The notes beneath the pieces are model-generated. The model was not told the DNA's origin and searched no databases. It saw nothing but the letters and a program-made list of their open reading frames with translations. From positions 1-60,720 of the forward strand of contig JAJYRI010000006.1 in the NCBI GenBank assembly GCA_021794175.1: 60,720 nucleotides of DNA, in the 5' to 3' direction. Made by a program: the position numbers and the translations under genes. Shown here piece after piece: positions 49,092-57,812 of the stretch. The stretch comes from a bacterium (lineage in GTDB: Bacteria > Vulcanimicrobiota > Vulcanimicrobiia > Vulcanimicrobiales > Vulcanimicrobiaceae). The number at the start of each line of letters is the position of its first letter. Positions within the stretch are counted from its first letter, which is position 1.

Positions 49092-50372
49092 CTATCGGCA
49101 GGGGTCGGGGCGCCCTTCGATGCGCGCGATCCGAGCGCCGAGCGGCGGGTGCGGATCGACGAAGAGGAGCGCAGCGGCGCTCGGGCAGAGCCCTTCGACC
49201 CGATGGTCGCCCTGCCGGACCAAGGCGCGTACCGCTGCGGCGGGGTCGTGCGTCATCGCTACCGCCGCCGCGTCGGAGGCGTAGACCGCCGAACGCCGCA
49301 TCGCGAGATCGACCGGAGCGATCGCCGCGTACGCGAGCACGAGAAGTGCGGCGAGCAGCGCCACGCGAGCGAGCGGATCGTCGTCGCGACGGACGCCCAA
49401 GCGCTCGGAGAGGACGACGGCGACCGAGACGCCGAGCAGCACGAGCAGCAGATCGATCGTCGTACGGCGCACCGGAAGTCGCGCGGCGAGCATCGCATCG
49501 ACACGCGCGAGTAAAAACGCACGTTCGCGGAACGAATAGGCTCGCTCTATCGAAAGCGATGCAAGAATTTCGCGGGTCGTAAAGATCCCGGCGGCGACGA
49601 CGCGTTCCGAGAGCCCCGCGTAATCGGCCTGTGCGACCCGCACGGGAATCTGCGCAATGCCGAACGATGCGGCGAGGGCGCGATTCTCGTTCGCTAACTG
49701 TATCGAAGGTTCGTGACGGGGCCAGAGCACCGGGACCACGATGACCGGGTAGAGCATACTGCCGACAAAGGCTGCGATCGCGAGAATCGCCGCCGTCGGG
49801 AGGTACCAACGCTTGGTTCGCGCGAGCAGGCGGAAAACGACGGCGAGCAACGCTCCCCCCACGAGCATCGCGGTAATCGTTCCCAGCAGCCAGATCCACA
49901 GCCACTGCGCGCCGAGAACCTCCGAGCGGCCGAGATCGCGATCGAGCCGATATTGTGCGTAATTCGGAATAAGTCCGGCGAAACGAAACACGAGCACGAT
50001 GCTCGCTCCCATCGCAAACTCCGCGACGGCATCACCGCGAATCGTTCGTCGCAGGAGATCGCGCAAGCGCGCGGCGTTCCCCGAATTCCAGAGGTAGAAC
50101 AGGGCGAAGAACTCCGCTGCCGTCGCAAGAATCCAGAACGGAAGGCGCCATCGTAGCAGGCGATGTGCCGCCGCACTGCGCTGCGGATCGAGCAGGTGCT
50201 GGATCGGCATCGCGAGGAGACGGGCGTCGCCGATCGCATTGAGCTGCTTGTCGAGCGCATCGGGACGGTACTCGCGAGCGAAAACCGCGTGCGGCGCGAG
50301 AACCAGCGCGAGGAGGAAGCACGTCACGGCGATCCGCACGATCCGGGGGCTCAACGACATAGGGCGGGGCAT
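49092..50372 (-). CDS. Ste24/M48-type membrane protease homologue lacking zinc ligands
   Basis: About 426 aa; signal/membrane segment near the start (VRIAVTCFLLALVLAPHAVFA) and several more segments, as in CAAX protease 1. The C-terminus follows M48 closely (MRRSAVYASDAAAVAMTHDP; DPHPPLGARIARI). Where active members have AHExGH, this has LLARVDAML (about 285-293), so both His and Glu are gone. The third-ligand Glu of RRxExxAD is Val (RRSAVYASD, about 360). It is therefore a probable pseudoprotease. Start 50360 is an alternative. Confidence 0.75.
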   Translation of the reverse strand: MPRPMSLSPRIVRIAVTCFLLALVLAPHAVFAREYRPDALDKQLNAIGDARLLAMPIQHLLDPQRSAAAHRLLRWRLPFWILATAAEFFALFYLWNSGNAARLRDLLRRTIRGDAVAEFAMGASIVLVFRFAGLIPNYAQYRLDRDLGRSEVLGAQWLWIWLLGTITAMLVGGALLAVVFRLLARTKRWYLPTAAILAIAAFVGSMLYPVIVVPVLWPRHEPSIQLANENRALAASFGIAQIPVRVAQADYAGLSERVVAAGIFTTREILASLSIERAYSFRERAFLLARVDAMLAARLPVRRTTIDLLLVLLGVSVAVVLSERLGVRRDDDPLARVALLAALLVLAYAAIAPVDLAMRRSAVYASDAAAVAMTHDPAAAVRALVRQGDHRVEGLCPSAAALLFVDPHPPLGARIARIEGRPDPCR

Positions 50373-50422
50373 TCGCCGGGTATCGCGTACCGCCTCGGAC
50401 GGCGTTCTTTTTTGCTCCGAGA

Positions 50423-51499
50423 TTACCGATAGAACGCCGTTTCTCGGCCCTCGACGGCAAAGCTCACACGGTCCCGGCCGGCATTTTTCCCGGCGTACAT
50501 CGCGCGGTCGGCCCGTTCCAGCAGTGCCGCCGCCGTTCGCGCATCGAACGGATATGCCGCAACGCCGATACTCGCAGTGACGCGTAAAGGAATCCCGAAG
50601 TCGTGCGCGCGCACCGCATCGCAAAACTCCTGCGCTCGCTCCACGGCGAGCGTCTTGGGGATACCGACGAGTGCCGCGCAAAACTCATCGCCGCCGTTGC
50701 GCGCGACGAAATCGGTTCGTGCGACGGCATGCGCGCGAAGCAACTCGGCCATCTGTTGCAGAACGCGATCGCCGATTGCATGCCCGAAGGTGTCGTTCAC
50801 TTCTTTGAAACGATCGGTATCGACGAACCACAGTGCGACTTTCCCGCCGTCGCCGTTTTCAACCAGAGCGGCTGCGAGCCGATCGCGGAAGGCCCGCGGC
50901 GTCAGCAGCCCGGTGAGGCCGTCGTAAAGGCTGCGAGTGCGTTCGCGTTCGCGTTCGCATGCCAAGGCAAAGGGAGCCGCAATCTCGGCGGCGAGGGCAC
51001 AGCGCCGCTCGAGCACGCCGTGCGGGAGATGCTGCACGAATCCGAGGTAGAGCACCGCAACCGGAGAGCCGCGATCGAGCAGCGGAACCGCGCAAGCGCT
51101 TCGTTCGGTCGGCAGTAATGGCGGCGACTCCGGCGATGCGAATATCGCGTGCCGCGCCGCCCAGGCCTTTGCAACGAGCGCCTCCGCATCGTTCGAGCGC
51201 ACGTGGAGATCGATGGCATATTCGACATCGGCTCCATAGCATTGACGGCAACGCAATTCATCTCCGACCGGAACGAAGAGCAACGTATTCTCGCCGGGCG
51301 CGCATTCCTCAGACGCACCTTCGGCATACGCGCGGACGACTGCCTCGGGGCCCTCGCGAATAGCAGCGACCGCTGCCCGAAGCAACGGCATCGCGTCGAT
51401 CGGGGCAATATCGACTCCGCGCGCTCTCCGAGCAGACGGCCGTCGAATGCCGATGGTTGCCAGGAGCGCGGGGGCACTCCCGAAAAAGATGCTCGTCAT
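50423..51499 (-). CDS. GAF-GGDEF diguanylate cyclase
   Basis: In this 358-aa protein the N-terminal ~180 residues resemble a GAF-type sensory fold (TERSACAVPLLDRGSPVAVLYLG). Then YDGLTGLLTPRAFRD begins the cyclase domain, with FVDTDRFKEVND and the intact active site RNGGDEF at about 267-273. No inhibitory RxxD is evident upstream. It would make cyclic di-GMP in response to a small ligand. ATG 51499 overlaps the possible start of the divergent TPR/ATP-grasp gene. Confidence 0.88.
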   Translation of the reverse strand: MTSIFFGSAPALLATIGIRRPSARRARGVDIAPIDAMPLLRAAVAAIREGPEAVVRAYAEGASEECAPGENTLLFVPVGDELRCRQCYGADVEYAIDLHVRSNDAEALVAKAWAARHAIFASPESPPLLPTERSACAVPLLDRGSPVAVLYLGFVQHLPHGVLERRCALAAEIAAPFALACERERERTRSLYDGLTGLLTPRAFRDRLAAALVENGDGGKVALWFVDTDRFKEVNDTFGHAIGDRVLQQMAELLRAHAVARTDFVARNGGDEFCAALVGIPKTLAVERAQEFCDAVRAHDFGIPLRVTASIGVAAYPFDARTAAALLERADRAMYAGKNAGRDRVSFAVEGRETAFYR

Positions 51500-51509
51500 G
51501 CAGCCTCCG

Positions 51510-52913
51510 ATGCACGACGTTCCCGGCAGCGGGGCGAACCAGACATCCCTGCGCGACGACCTTCGCCGTGCCAACCAGGAAGCGCTGCGCCTGCGTTCGA
51601 TCGGGGATCTCCACGGAGCGCTCGCAATCCTCGATACGGCGAGCGAGCAATCGCCGCCCGTCGCCGAGATTTTTTCGAATCGGGGTTTCATCGCTGCCGA
51701 GCTCGGAGATCGCGAACGCGCCCGCGCGTCGTATGCGCGAGCCGTCAACCTCGACCCGCATCTGCTCGCCGCGCGTCTCGGTTACGGCGCCGAACTCTAT
51801 GCGGTGGGCGACCTCGAGGGAGCGCGTTCGCAATATCGTCTCGCGCTCGGTCTCGACGAAGAGAATCTCGTCGCCCATTTAGCTATGTACGAACTCGAGC
51901 TTCAACTCGGGAACCGAGCGAAAGCGCTCGCCCATCAGCGACGCGCGCTCGCGGTGCGCCAGCTCTTCAGCGCGATTGCGCCGAAAGAACGGCGACGGGT
52001 TTTAGCGCTCTGCGCTCCGGGCGATTGGTTCGCCAATACGCCGGTCGAGTATCTCGTCGATCGCGAAACGACGACGCTTCACAAACTCTTTCTGACGACG
52101 CCCGAAAAGCTCGCCGCGCTTCAACTCCCCGAGTACGATGCGCTCTTCAACGCGATTGGGGAATCGAGCGAGAACGTCGAGGTGCTCTTGCTCGCCGAGC
52201 TTGTCGCCAAGATGCTCGGCCGCCCGATTCTCAACGATCCGCTACGCGTCCTCGAGACCAATCGGGTTCGTTGCGCGCGAATCGCTTCGCATATCGCGGG
52301 CTGCAACGCTCCCGAAACGGTCGAGCGAATGCGACAAGCATTGCAAGGTGCATCGATCGATCGACCGACCATCGTTCGCCCGATCGATTCGCACGCCGGC
52401 AAGGGCGCCCGCCTCGTCGGCAGCTCCGCCGAGTTGCGGGCCTACCTCGACGAAACCGAGGGCGAGCGCTTCTTTCTCACGCCGTGGGTCGATTACGCTT
52501 CCCCCGACGGCTATTTTCGCAAGTACCGTTTGGTCGCCGTCGACGGCGAGATCTTTCCGTATCACCTCGCCATCTCTTCGAACTGGATGGTGCACTACTA
52601 CAGCTCGGAGATGAAAGCCGAACGGTGGATGCGCGACGAAGAGCGGCGCTTCCTCGAAGACTGGCGCGCGGTTTTCCCGGCGACGGCATCGAGCGCTCTC
52701 GAACGACTCACCGAATCCTTGGCGCTCGAGTACGTCGGGTTCGATTGCTCGATCGACCGGGATGGAAAGCTGCTGTTTTTCGAAGCCGACCCCGCGATCA
52801 TCGTTCACCTCACCGACGATCGCGAGCTTTTCGGCTATAAATACGAGCACGTTCCAAAAATATTTCGCGCATTCGAGCGTTTAATCGAACGGCAACATGC
52901 TCGACCCGCGTGA
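51510..52913 (+). CDS. TPR plus ATP-grasp-like protein
   Basis: About 467 aa from ATG 51510; ATG 51498 and 51489 are alternatives. Residues 20-140 are tetratricopeptide-like (AEIFSNRGFIAAELGDRERA; ARLGYGAELYAVGDLEGARS). The C-terminal ~250 residues look like an ATP-grasp fold: RPIDSHAGKGARLV as the nucleotide loop, FLTPWVDYASPDGYFRKYR and LEYVGFDCSIDRDGKLLFFE as the metal-binding core. Substrate unknown; such proteins ligate small molecules or peptides. It overlaps the PLP-decarboxylase gene by 17 bases, suggesting a joint pathway. Confidence 0.72.
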   Translation: MHDVPGSGANQTSLRDDLRRANQEALRLRSIGDLHGALAILDTASEQSPPVAEIFSNRGFIAAELGDRERARASYARAVNLDPHLLAARLGYGAELYAVGDLEGARSQYRLALGLDEENLVAHLAMYELELQLGNRAKALAHQRRALAVRQLFSAIAPKERRRVLALCAPGDWFANTPVEYLVDRETTTLHKLFLTTPEKLAALQLPEYDALFNAIGESSENVEVLLLAELVAKMLGRPILNDPLRVLETNRVRCARIASHIAGCNAPETVERMRQALQGASIDRPTIVRPIDSHAGKGARLVGSSAELRAYLDETEGERFFLTPWVDYASPDGYFRKYRLVAVDGEIFPYHLAISSNWMVHYYSSEMKAERWMRDEERRFLEDWRAVFPATASSALERLTESLALEYVGFDCSIDRDGKLLFFEADPAIIVHLTDDRELFGYKYEHVPKIFRAFERLIERQHARPA

Positions 52914-54336
52914 TTGGGAGGCGTTTCGCGCGGCGGCCCATCGCGCGCTCGACGATGCCGTCGATTTTCTCCGCGATGTCCGCGAACGTCCCGCGTGGCA
53001 GGAGATGCCCGATAGCGCGAAGGAGCGGCTGCGCGAGCCGCTTCCGCGCGCGCCGAGCGACTTTTCCGATGTGTATCGAACATTCGTAGAGAACATTCTC
53101 CCGTACACCGGTGGGAATATTCATCCGCGATTTTTCGGCTGGGTGCAGGGCACCGGAACGCCGAGCGGAGCGATCGCAGAAATGCTCGCCGCAACGATGA
53201 ACGCCAACGTCGGCGGACGCAACCACGGCGCGGTTTACGTCGAGCGTCAGGTCGTCGCGTGGTCGCGCGATCTCTTCGCCTTCCCGCCTGAAGCATCGGG
53301 CGTGCTCACGACCGGCGCATCCGAGGCAAATCTCATCGGCGTTCTGGTCGCGCGAACGCGTGCTTTGGGCGGTGAGGTACGCGAACGCGGCATCGATCCG
53401 CAACGTGCACGCATCACCGGGTATGCATCGGCCGCGACCCACGGTTGCGTTCGCCGGGCCTTCGAGATCGCCGGAATCGGCAGCGAGGCGCTCCGCATTC
53501 TTCCCACCGACACGCACCAAAGAATCGACACCGTGGCGCTTCGAGCGGCGATCGCCGAGGATCGCGCGGCGGGTGCTCGCCCATTCCTGATCGTCGCCAA
53601 CGCCGGCACGGTCGATGTCGGTGCGATCGATCCGCTCGACGAGCTCGCTTCGATCGCACGCGACGAGGGCTGCCACCTTCATGTCGACGGCGCATTCGGC
53701 GCGCTCGCGATTCTTTCCGAGAGCCTTCGCGGAAGGCTGCGCGGCATCGAACGCGCCGATTCGATCGCCTTCGATTTTCACAAATGGGCGCACGCGCCGT
53801 ACGACGTCGGCTGCGTTCTCGTTCGCGACGGCGAAGCCCATCGGGCAACCTTCGCCTCCGAGGGTCCGTATTTAACGCGAATGACGCGTGGGCTTGCGAG
53901 TGCAACCCCCTGGTTCACCGATTATACCCCCGAACTTTCCCGTTCTTTTCGCGCACTCAAGGTCTGGTTTACGCTGAAAGAACAGGGAACCGATCGTATA
54001 GCCGCTGCAATCGAACGCAACGTCGAGCAGGCACGCGCGCTCGGCGCGGAGATCGATGCGGATTCTTGCTTCGAACTGCTCGCCCCGGTGCAATTAAACG
54101 TCGTCTGCTTTCGCTATCGTCCTGCCGGACTCGATGAATCCGCGCTCGATGCTTTAAACGACGAGCTCGTGATTCGCATACAGGAGAGCGGGGTTGCCGT
54201 GCTCTCCTCGACGAGCATCGGCGGGAAACGAGCGCTCCGCGCCTGTTTCGTCAACCATCGCACGACCGAGGAAGACCTCGCACGGACGCTCTCCGCTCTT
54301 TCCAGGATCGGCCGGGAAATCGTCTCGGGGGATTGA
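52897..54336 (+). CDS. PLP-dependent group II amino acid decarboxylase
   Basis: The 479-aa protein of the aromatic-L-amino-acid/glutamate decarboxylase family shows GVLTTGASEANLIG (cofactor phosphate site), HLHVDGAFGALA (PLP-ring Asp) and DFHKWAHAPYDVG with Lys296 as Schiff-base lysine. Family members decarboxylate aromatic or acidic amino acids. The substrate is not readable. It overlaps the ATP-grasp gene upstream, hinting at an amine-ligating pathway. It is convergent with glmU. Confidence 0.9.
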   Translation: MLDPRDWEAFRAAAHRALDDAVDFLRDVRERPAWQEMPDSAKERLREPLPRAPSDFSDVYRTFVENILPYTGGNIHPRFFGWVQGTGTPSGAIAEMLAATMNANVGGRNHGAVYVERQVVAWSRDLFAFPPEASGVLTTGASEANLIGVLVARTRALGGEVRERGIDPQRARITGYASAATHGCVRRAFEIAGIGSEALRILPTDTHQRIDTVALRAAIAEDRAAGARPFLIVANAGTVDVGAIDPLDELASIARDEGCHLHVDGAFGALAILSESLRGRLRGIERADSIAFDFHKWAHAPYDVGCVLVRDGEAHRATFASEGPYLTRMTRGLASATPWFTDYTPELSRSFRALKVWFTLKEQGTDRIAAAIERNVEQARALGAEIDADSCFELLAPVQLNVVCFRYRPAGLDESALDALNDELVIRIQESGVAVLSSTSIGGKRALRACFVNHRTTEEDLARTLSALSRIGREIVSGD

Positions 54337-54397
54337 CGAAAGTATCGGCCCGGGTTCGCTGCGCGGTTTCTCAGCTCGGCTCGGAACTCGCCGCGGA

Positions 54398-55741
54398 TTA
54401 ACCGCCGTTCGGTCGTTCCCGAAGCGATCGCGCCGGATTACCGGCAACGCGTTCGCCGGGCGGCACATCCTTCGTCACCACCGACCCCGCGCCGGTCAGC
54501 GCATCGTCGCCGATCGTGCGCGGGGCAACGATCGAGGTGTTCGAGCCGATCGAGACCCGCTTGCCGATCGTCGTGCGATGCTTGGCTTTCCCATCGTAAT
54601 TGCAGGTAATCGTTCCGGCCCCGATATTGCTCTCTTCTCCGATCTCCGCATCCCCGATATAGGAGAGATGTGCGGATTTCGCCCCGCGCTCGTAGCGCGA
54701 AGTTTTAATTTCGACGAAGTTTCCGACGCGATTCTCGCCGACGAGAACGGCGTGCCCGCGCACGTGCGCGAACGGACCGACCGTCGAGCCGCTACCGATC
54801 TCGCTTTCGACGACGACACTCTCGCGAACGCTCACATCGTCGCCGATACGTGCCGCCGAGATTCTCGCGTGCGGCCCGATCGTACAACGGGCGCCGATGC
54901 TCGATAGCATCGAGATCGTGGTCCCCGGATAGATGACGGTATCCGCTCCGATGCTCAGCTCGGGCTCGAGGTAGGTCGTCCTCGGGTCGATAATCGTGAC
55001 TCCTGCGAGCATGTGCTGCCGACAGAGACGGTCGTTCAACGCCGCACGCGCGCGCGCCAGCTCGCTGCGATCGTTCACGCCGAGTACCTCTTCGAAATCC
55101 TCGGCGATGAGCGGGACGGCGGCGCACCCCGAATCGGCAAAGGACGCGATCGCATCGGTCAAGTAGTACTCACCCTGCGCATTTTCGTTCCGCAAACGCG
55201 AGATCGCCTCGCGAAGGCGCCCTTCCGGAAACGCGTATATACCCGCGTTCATCTCTTCAATGGCACGCTCGCTCGCGCTTGCATCGCGCACTTCGACGAT
55301 GCGCGCGACACGATTTCCCGAACGGAGAATCCGACCGAAATTCGACGGCAGCGGCATCCTTGCGGTCACGAGCGACGCCTCGCCTTCATTACCGGCGGCG
55401 AGAACGGCAGCGAGCGTTTCGGCGCGCACGAGCGGCATATCGCCGTTGGTAACGAGTACGCAAGCCTCCGGCCGCGGCTCCATCGCCGCCAACGCGACCT
55501 GGACGGCGTGTCCGGTGCCGAGTTGCTCGCTTTGAATCACGGTGCGAACGTTCATCGCTCGCACGTGCGGGTCGAGATCCTCGTTCGTCACTACGACGAT
55601 CTCTTCGATGCCCGCGTCGCGAAGCGCCGCGATCGCAAACCAGAGCATCGGCCGTCCGCACAACTCATGCAGAACCTTCGGCCGCGCGCTCTTCATGCGC
55701 GTACCCTTCCCCGCTGCAAGAAGGATCGCTCGTGCGTTCAC
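54398..55741 (-). CDS. glmU: Bifunctional GlcNAc-1-P uridyltransferase/GlcN-1-P acetyltransferase
   Basis: This 447-aa protein makes UDP-GlcNAc for cell-wall precursors. The N-terminus has ILLAAGKGTRMKSARPKVLH (nucleotidyltransferase loop) and TNGDMPLV. The C-terminal half has left-handed beta-helix hexapeptides (IGPHARISAARIGDDVSVRE; GSNTSIVAPRTIGDDAL) with acetyl-CoA site KTSRYERGAKSAHLSYIGDA. GTG 55741 overlaps the gltX stop by 4 bases and gives standard length. Confidence 0.96.
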   Translation of the reverse strand: MNARAILLAAGKGTRMKSARPKVLHELCGRPMLWFAIAALRDAGIEEIVVVTNEDLDPHVRAMNVRTVIQSEQLGTGHAVQVALAAMEPRPEACVLVTNGDMPLVRAETLAAVLAAGNEGEASLVTARMPLPSNFGRILRSGNRVARIVEVRDASASERAIEEMNAGIYAFPEGRLREAISRLRNENAQGEYYLTDAIASFADSGCAAVPLIAEDFEEVLGVNDRSELARARAALNDRLCRQHMLAGVTIIDPRTTYLEPELSIGADTVIYPGTTISMLSSIGARCTIGPHARISAARIGDDVSVRESVVVESEIGSGSTVGPFAHVRGHAVLVGENRVGNFVEIKTSRYERGAKSAHLSYIGDAEIGEESNIGAGTITCNYDGKAKHRTTIGKRVSIGSNTSIVAPRTIGDDALTGAGSVVTKDVPPGERVAGNPARSLRERPNGG

Positions 55742-57231
55742 GCCGAGATCTCCGCGGTTGCAGCTCCGATATGCTTCCATTCCTCTTGCTCGCGTTTCGA
55801 CGGTGCGCCGAGCATCTCTAATGCGTGCCGCAAGCGCTCGCGCACGATATCGCGCCCGAGAATCTCCATCGCGTCGTAGAGCGGCACGGAAGTCGGGCTT
55901 CCCGTCACCGCGACGTAGAATGGGCGCGTGAGGTCGCGCACCTTTAATTCCATCGCCTGGGCGACGCGCCGAAAGAGCGCGTCGATACCGGCGCTCTCCC
56001 ACGTCCGCAAAAGCTCGAGCTCACGTTGCATCACTGCCAACGCCTTGCGAACCGTCGCGGCATCGATTTTTCCGGAAACGAACAGCGCCGCATCGTACGA
56101 AAGCCGGCCGGCAAAGAAAAACGCGAGCAGGTTGCCCATATCGGAGAGGCGCTCGATGCGCGGCTGAGCGAGCGCGGCGATGCGCGCGATCCGCTCCGGA
56201 GAGAATCCCCACGCGCCGACGCGCTCGGTAAAACGCTCCGTGTCGAGCCGTTCGCGCAGATAGCGCCCGTTGAGCCAATCGAGCTTCGGTACGTCGAAGA
56301 CCGGTCCGCCCAACGAAATGCGGTCGAGCGAGAAATGTTCGACGAATGCATCGAGCGTGAAGAGCTCTTCGCCCTCCACCGCGCCCGCGGCAAGCAACGC
56401 AAGAAAATTGAGCACCGCTTCGGGGAGATATCCCATGCGTTCGTAAAACAAAATGCTCGTTGGATTTTTTCGCTTCGAGAGCTTGCTCTTATCCGGATTT
56501 CGCAGCAGCGGCAGGTGTACGATGGCCGGCGGCGTCCATCCGAAATAGGAATAGAGCAACAGATGCTTCGGCGCGCTGCTCACCCATTCTTCACCGCGAA
56601 TGACGTGGGTAATCTCCATCAAATGATCGTCGACGACGTTTGCGAGATGGTAGGTGGGGAGGCCGTCCGATTTCATCAGAACTTGCATGTCGACGTCATT
56701 CCAGGCGATTTCGATGGGTCCGCGCCGCGCGTCGTCGACCACGCAAACGCCCTCCGACGGCACCACCAAACGCACGACGAACGGCTCGCCCGCCGCTTTC
56801 CGGCGAGCGACTTCATCGGGTGTGAGGCCGCGACAGAGACCGTCGTAGCGCGACGGCTGCCCCGCCGCGCGCTGCGCGACGCGGAGATCGTCCAATCGCG
56901 CGGGAGTGCAGAAGCACGGAAACGCATGCCCTTCGGCGAGGAGACGCTCGACGTGTTCGCGGTAGATCGCGGCACGCTCGCTCTGACGATAGGGCCCGTG
57001 CGGACCGCCCTTATCGGGGCCTTCGTCCCAATCGATCCCGAGCCACCGCAGCGACTGCAGGATCGCGCGTTCGCTCTCGGGCGTGCTTCGCGCGCGGTCG
57101 GTGTCCTCGACGCGCAACAAAAAATCTCCGCCGTGCCGCTTGGCAAAAGCATAATTGACCAGCGCGACGTAAGCCGTGCCCACATGCGGGTCGCCGGTCG
57201 GCGACGGCGCGACACGCGTTCGTACCTTCAC
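55738..57231 (-). CDS. gltX: Glutamyl-tRNA synthetase
   Basis: This 497-aa class I synthetase has PSPTGDPHVGTAYVAL (HIGH equivalent) near residue 10 and KSKLSKRKNP (KMSKS equivalent) near 255. A Cys-containing zinc region is not complete. The C-terminal anticodon-binding helices follow. Length is normal. It sits upstream of glmU, coupled by overlap. The cognate tRNA-Glu of this window is at 27350-27424. Confidence 0.95.
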   Translation of the reverse strand: MKVRTRVAPSPTGDPHVGTAYVALVNYAFAKRHGGDFLLRVEDTDRARSTPESERAILQSLRWLGIDWDEGPDKGGPHGPYRQSERAAIYREHVERLLAEGHAFPCFCTPARLDDLRVAQRAAGQPSRYDGLCRGLTPDEVARRKAAGEPFVVRLVVPSEGVCVVDDARRGPIEIAWNDVDMQVLMKSDGLPTYHLANVVDDHLMEITHVIRGEEWVSSAPKHLLLYSYFGWTPPAIVHLPLLRNPDKSKLSKRKNPTSILFYERMGYLPEAVLNFLALLAAGAVEGEELFTLDAFVEHFSLDRISLGGPVFDVPKLDWLNGRYLRERLDTERFTERVGAWGFSPERIARIAALAQPRIERLSDMGNLLAFFFAGRLSYDAALFVSGKIDAATVRKALAVMQRELELLRTWESAGIDALFRRVAQAMELKVRDLTRPFYVAVTGSPTSVPLYDAMEILGRDIVRERLRHALEMLGAPSKREQEEWKHIGAATAEISA

Positions 57232-57279
57232 GTATTCCTCTTCAGCAGCAACGAATCGAATGAAATCGAAAGCGGCAGG

Positions 57280-57693
57280 CTAGCCGACCAGCGCGCGGCG
57301 CTTACCGCAAGCATCGTTGACGAAATCGACGATCTCTTGCAGCGGCGCACCCGGCGTGAAAACCGCTTGTACGCCGCGTTCGCGCAACGCCTCGGCATCT
57401 TCGGGCGGAATCGTGCCGCCGCCGAAAAAGACGATGTCTTCGGCGTTCTGGGCCTTGAGCTGATCGAGAATCAACGGGAACAGCGTCATATGCGCGCCGG
57501 AGAGAATCGAGAGCCCGATGCCGTCGGCATCTTCTTGGATCGCGGTCTGAACGATCTGCTCGGGCGTCTGAAAGAGCCCCGTGTAAATCACCTCCATGCC
57601 GGCGTCGCGCAGCGCGCGCGCGATCACTTTCGCGCCGCGATCGTGACCGTCGAGCCCGGCCTTGGCCACGACGATGCGTAGGGGTCGATCCAT
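57280..57693 (-). CDS. mcmB: Methylmalonyl-CoA mutase small subunit (B12-binding)
   Basis: The 137-aa protein is a cobalamin-binding domain with AKAGLDGHDRGAKVIARAL, i.e. the DxHxxG B12 motif (DGHDRG). SILSGAH and FFGGGTIPPED complete the fold. In split mutases this chain binds adenosylcobalamin for the large subunit (57812-59521). ATG 57693 follows GGAGG located inside the preceding 38-codon ORF. Confidence 0.9.
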   Translation of the reverse strand: MDRPLRIVVAKAGLDGHDRGAKVIARALRDAGMEVIYTGLFQTPEQIVQTAIQEDADGIGLSILSGAHMTLFPLILDQLKAQNAEDIVFFGGGTIPPEDAEALRERGVQAVFTPGAPLQEIVDFVNDACGKRRALVG

Positions 57694-57695
57694 CG

Positions 57696-57812
57696 TTATT
57701 GTTTCCTCCGTCTGCGCGCGAGCGCCGCAGCTTGTTCGAGTAACTCGCGCACGCGAATCAACGTCTTGCGGATACGATGCCGCTCGAGTTCGTTGAGCGC
57801 CGTAAGCGGCAT
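57696..57812 (-). CDS. 38-aa micro-ORF between the mutase subunits
   Basis: [38 protein letters not shown] in two parts: an amphipathic helix ([20 protein letters not shown]) and a basic tail (RVRELLEQAAALARRRRKQ). The ATG overlaps the large-subunit stop (TAATG) and the stop lies 2 bases before the small-subunit ATG, so it is translationally coupled to both. Its tail contains the ribosome site of the small subunit. It may be a real small protein (assembly or regulation) or only a coupling device. Confidence 0.55.
   Translation of the reverse strand: MPLTALNELERHRIRKTLIRVRELLEQAAALARRRRKQ

Noticed and set aside
56026-57681. 551-aa frame opposite gltX and the B12 subunit gene
   Set aside because: Fully antisense to two confident genes with no family-like motif.
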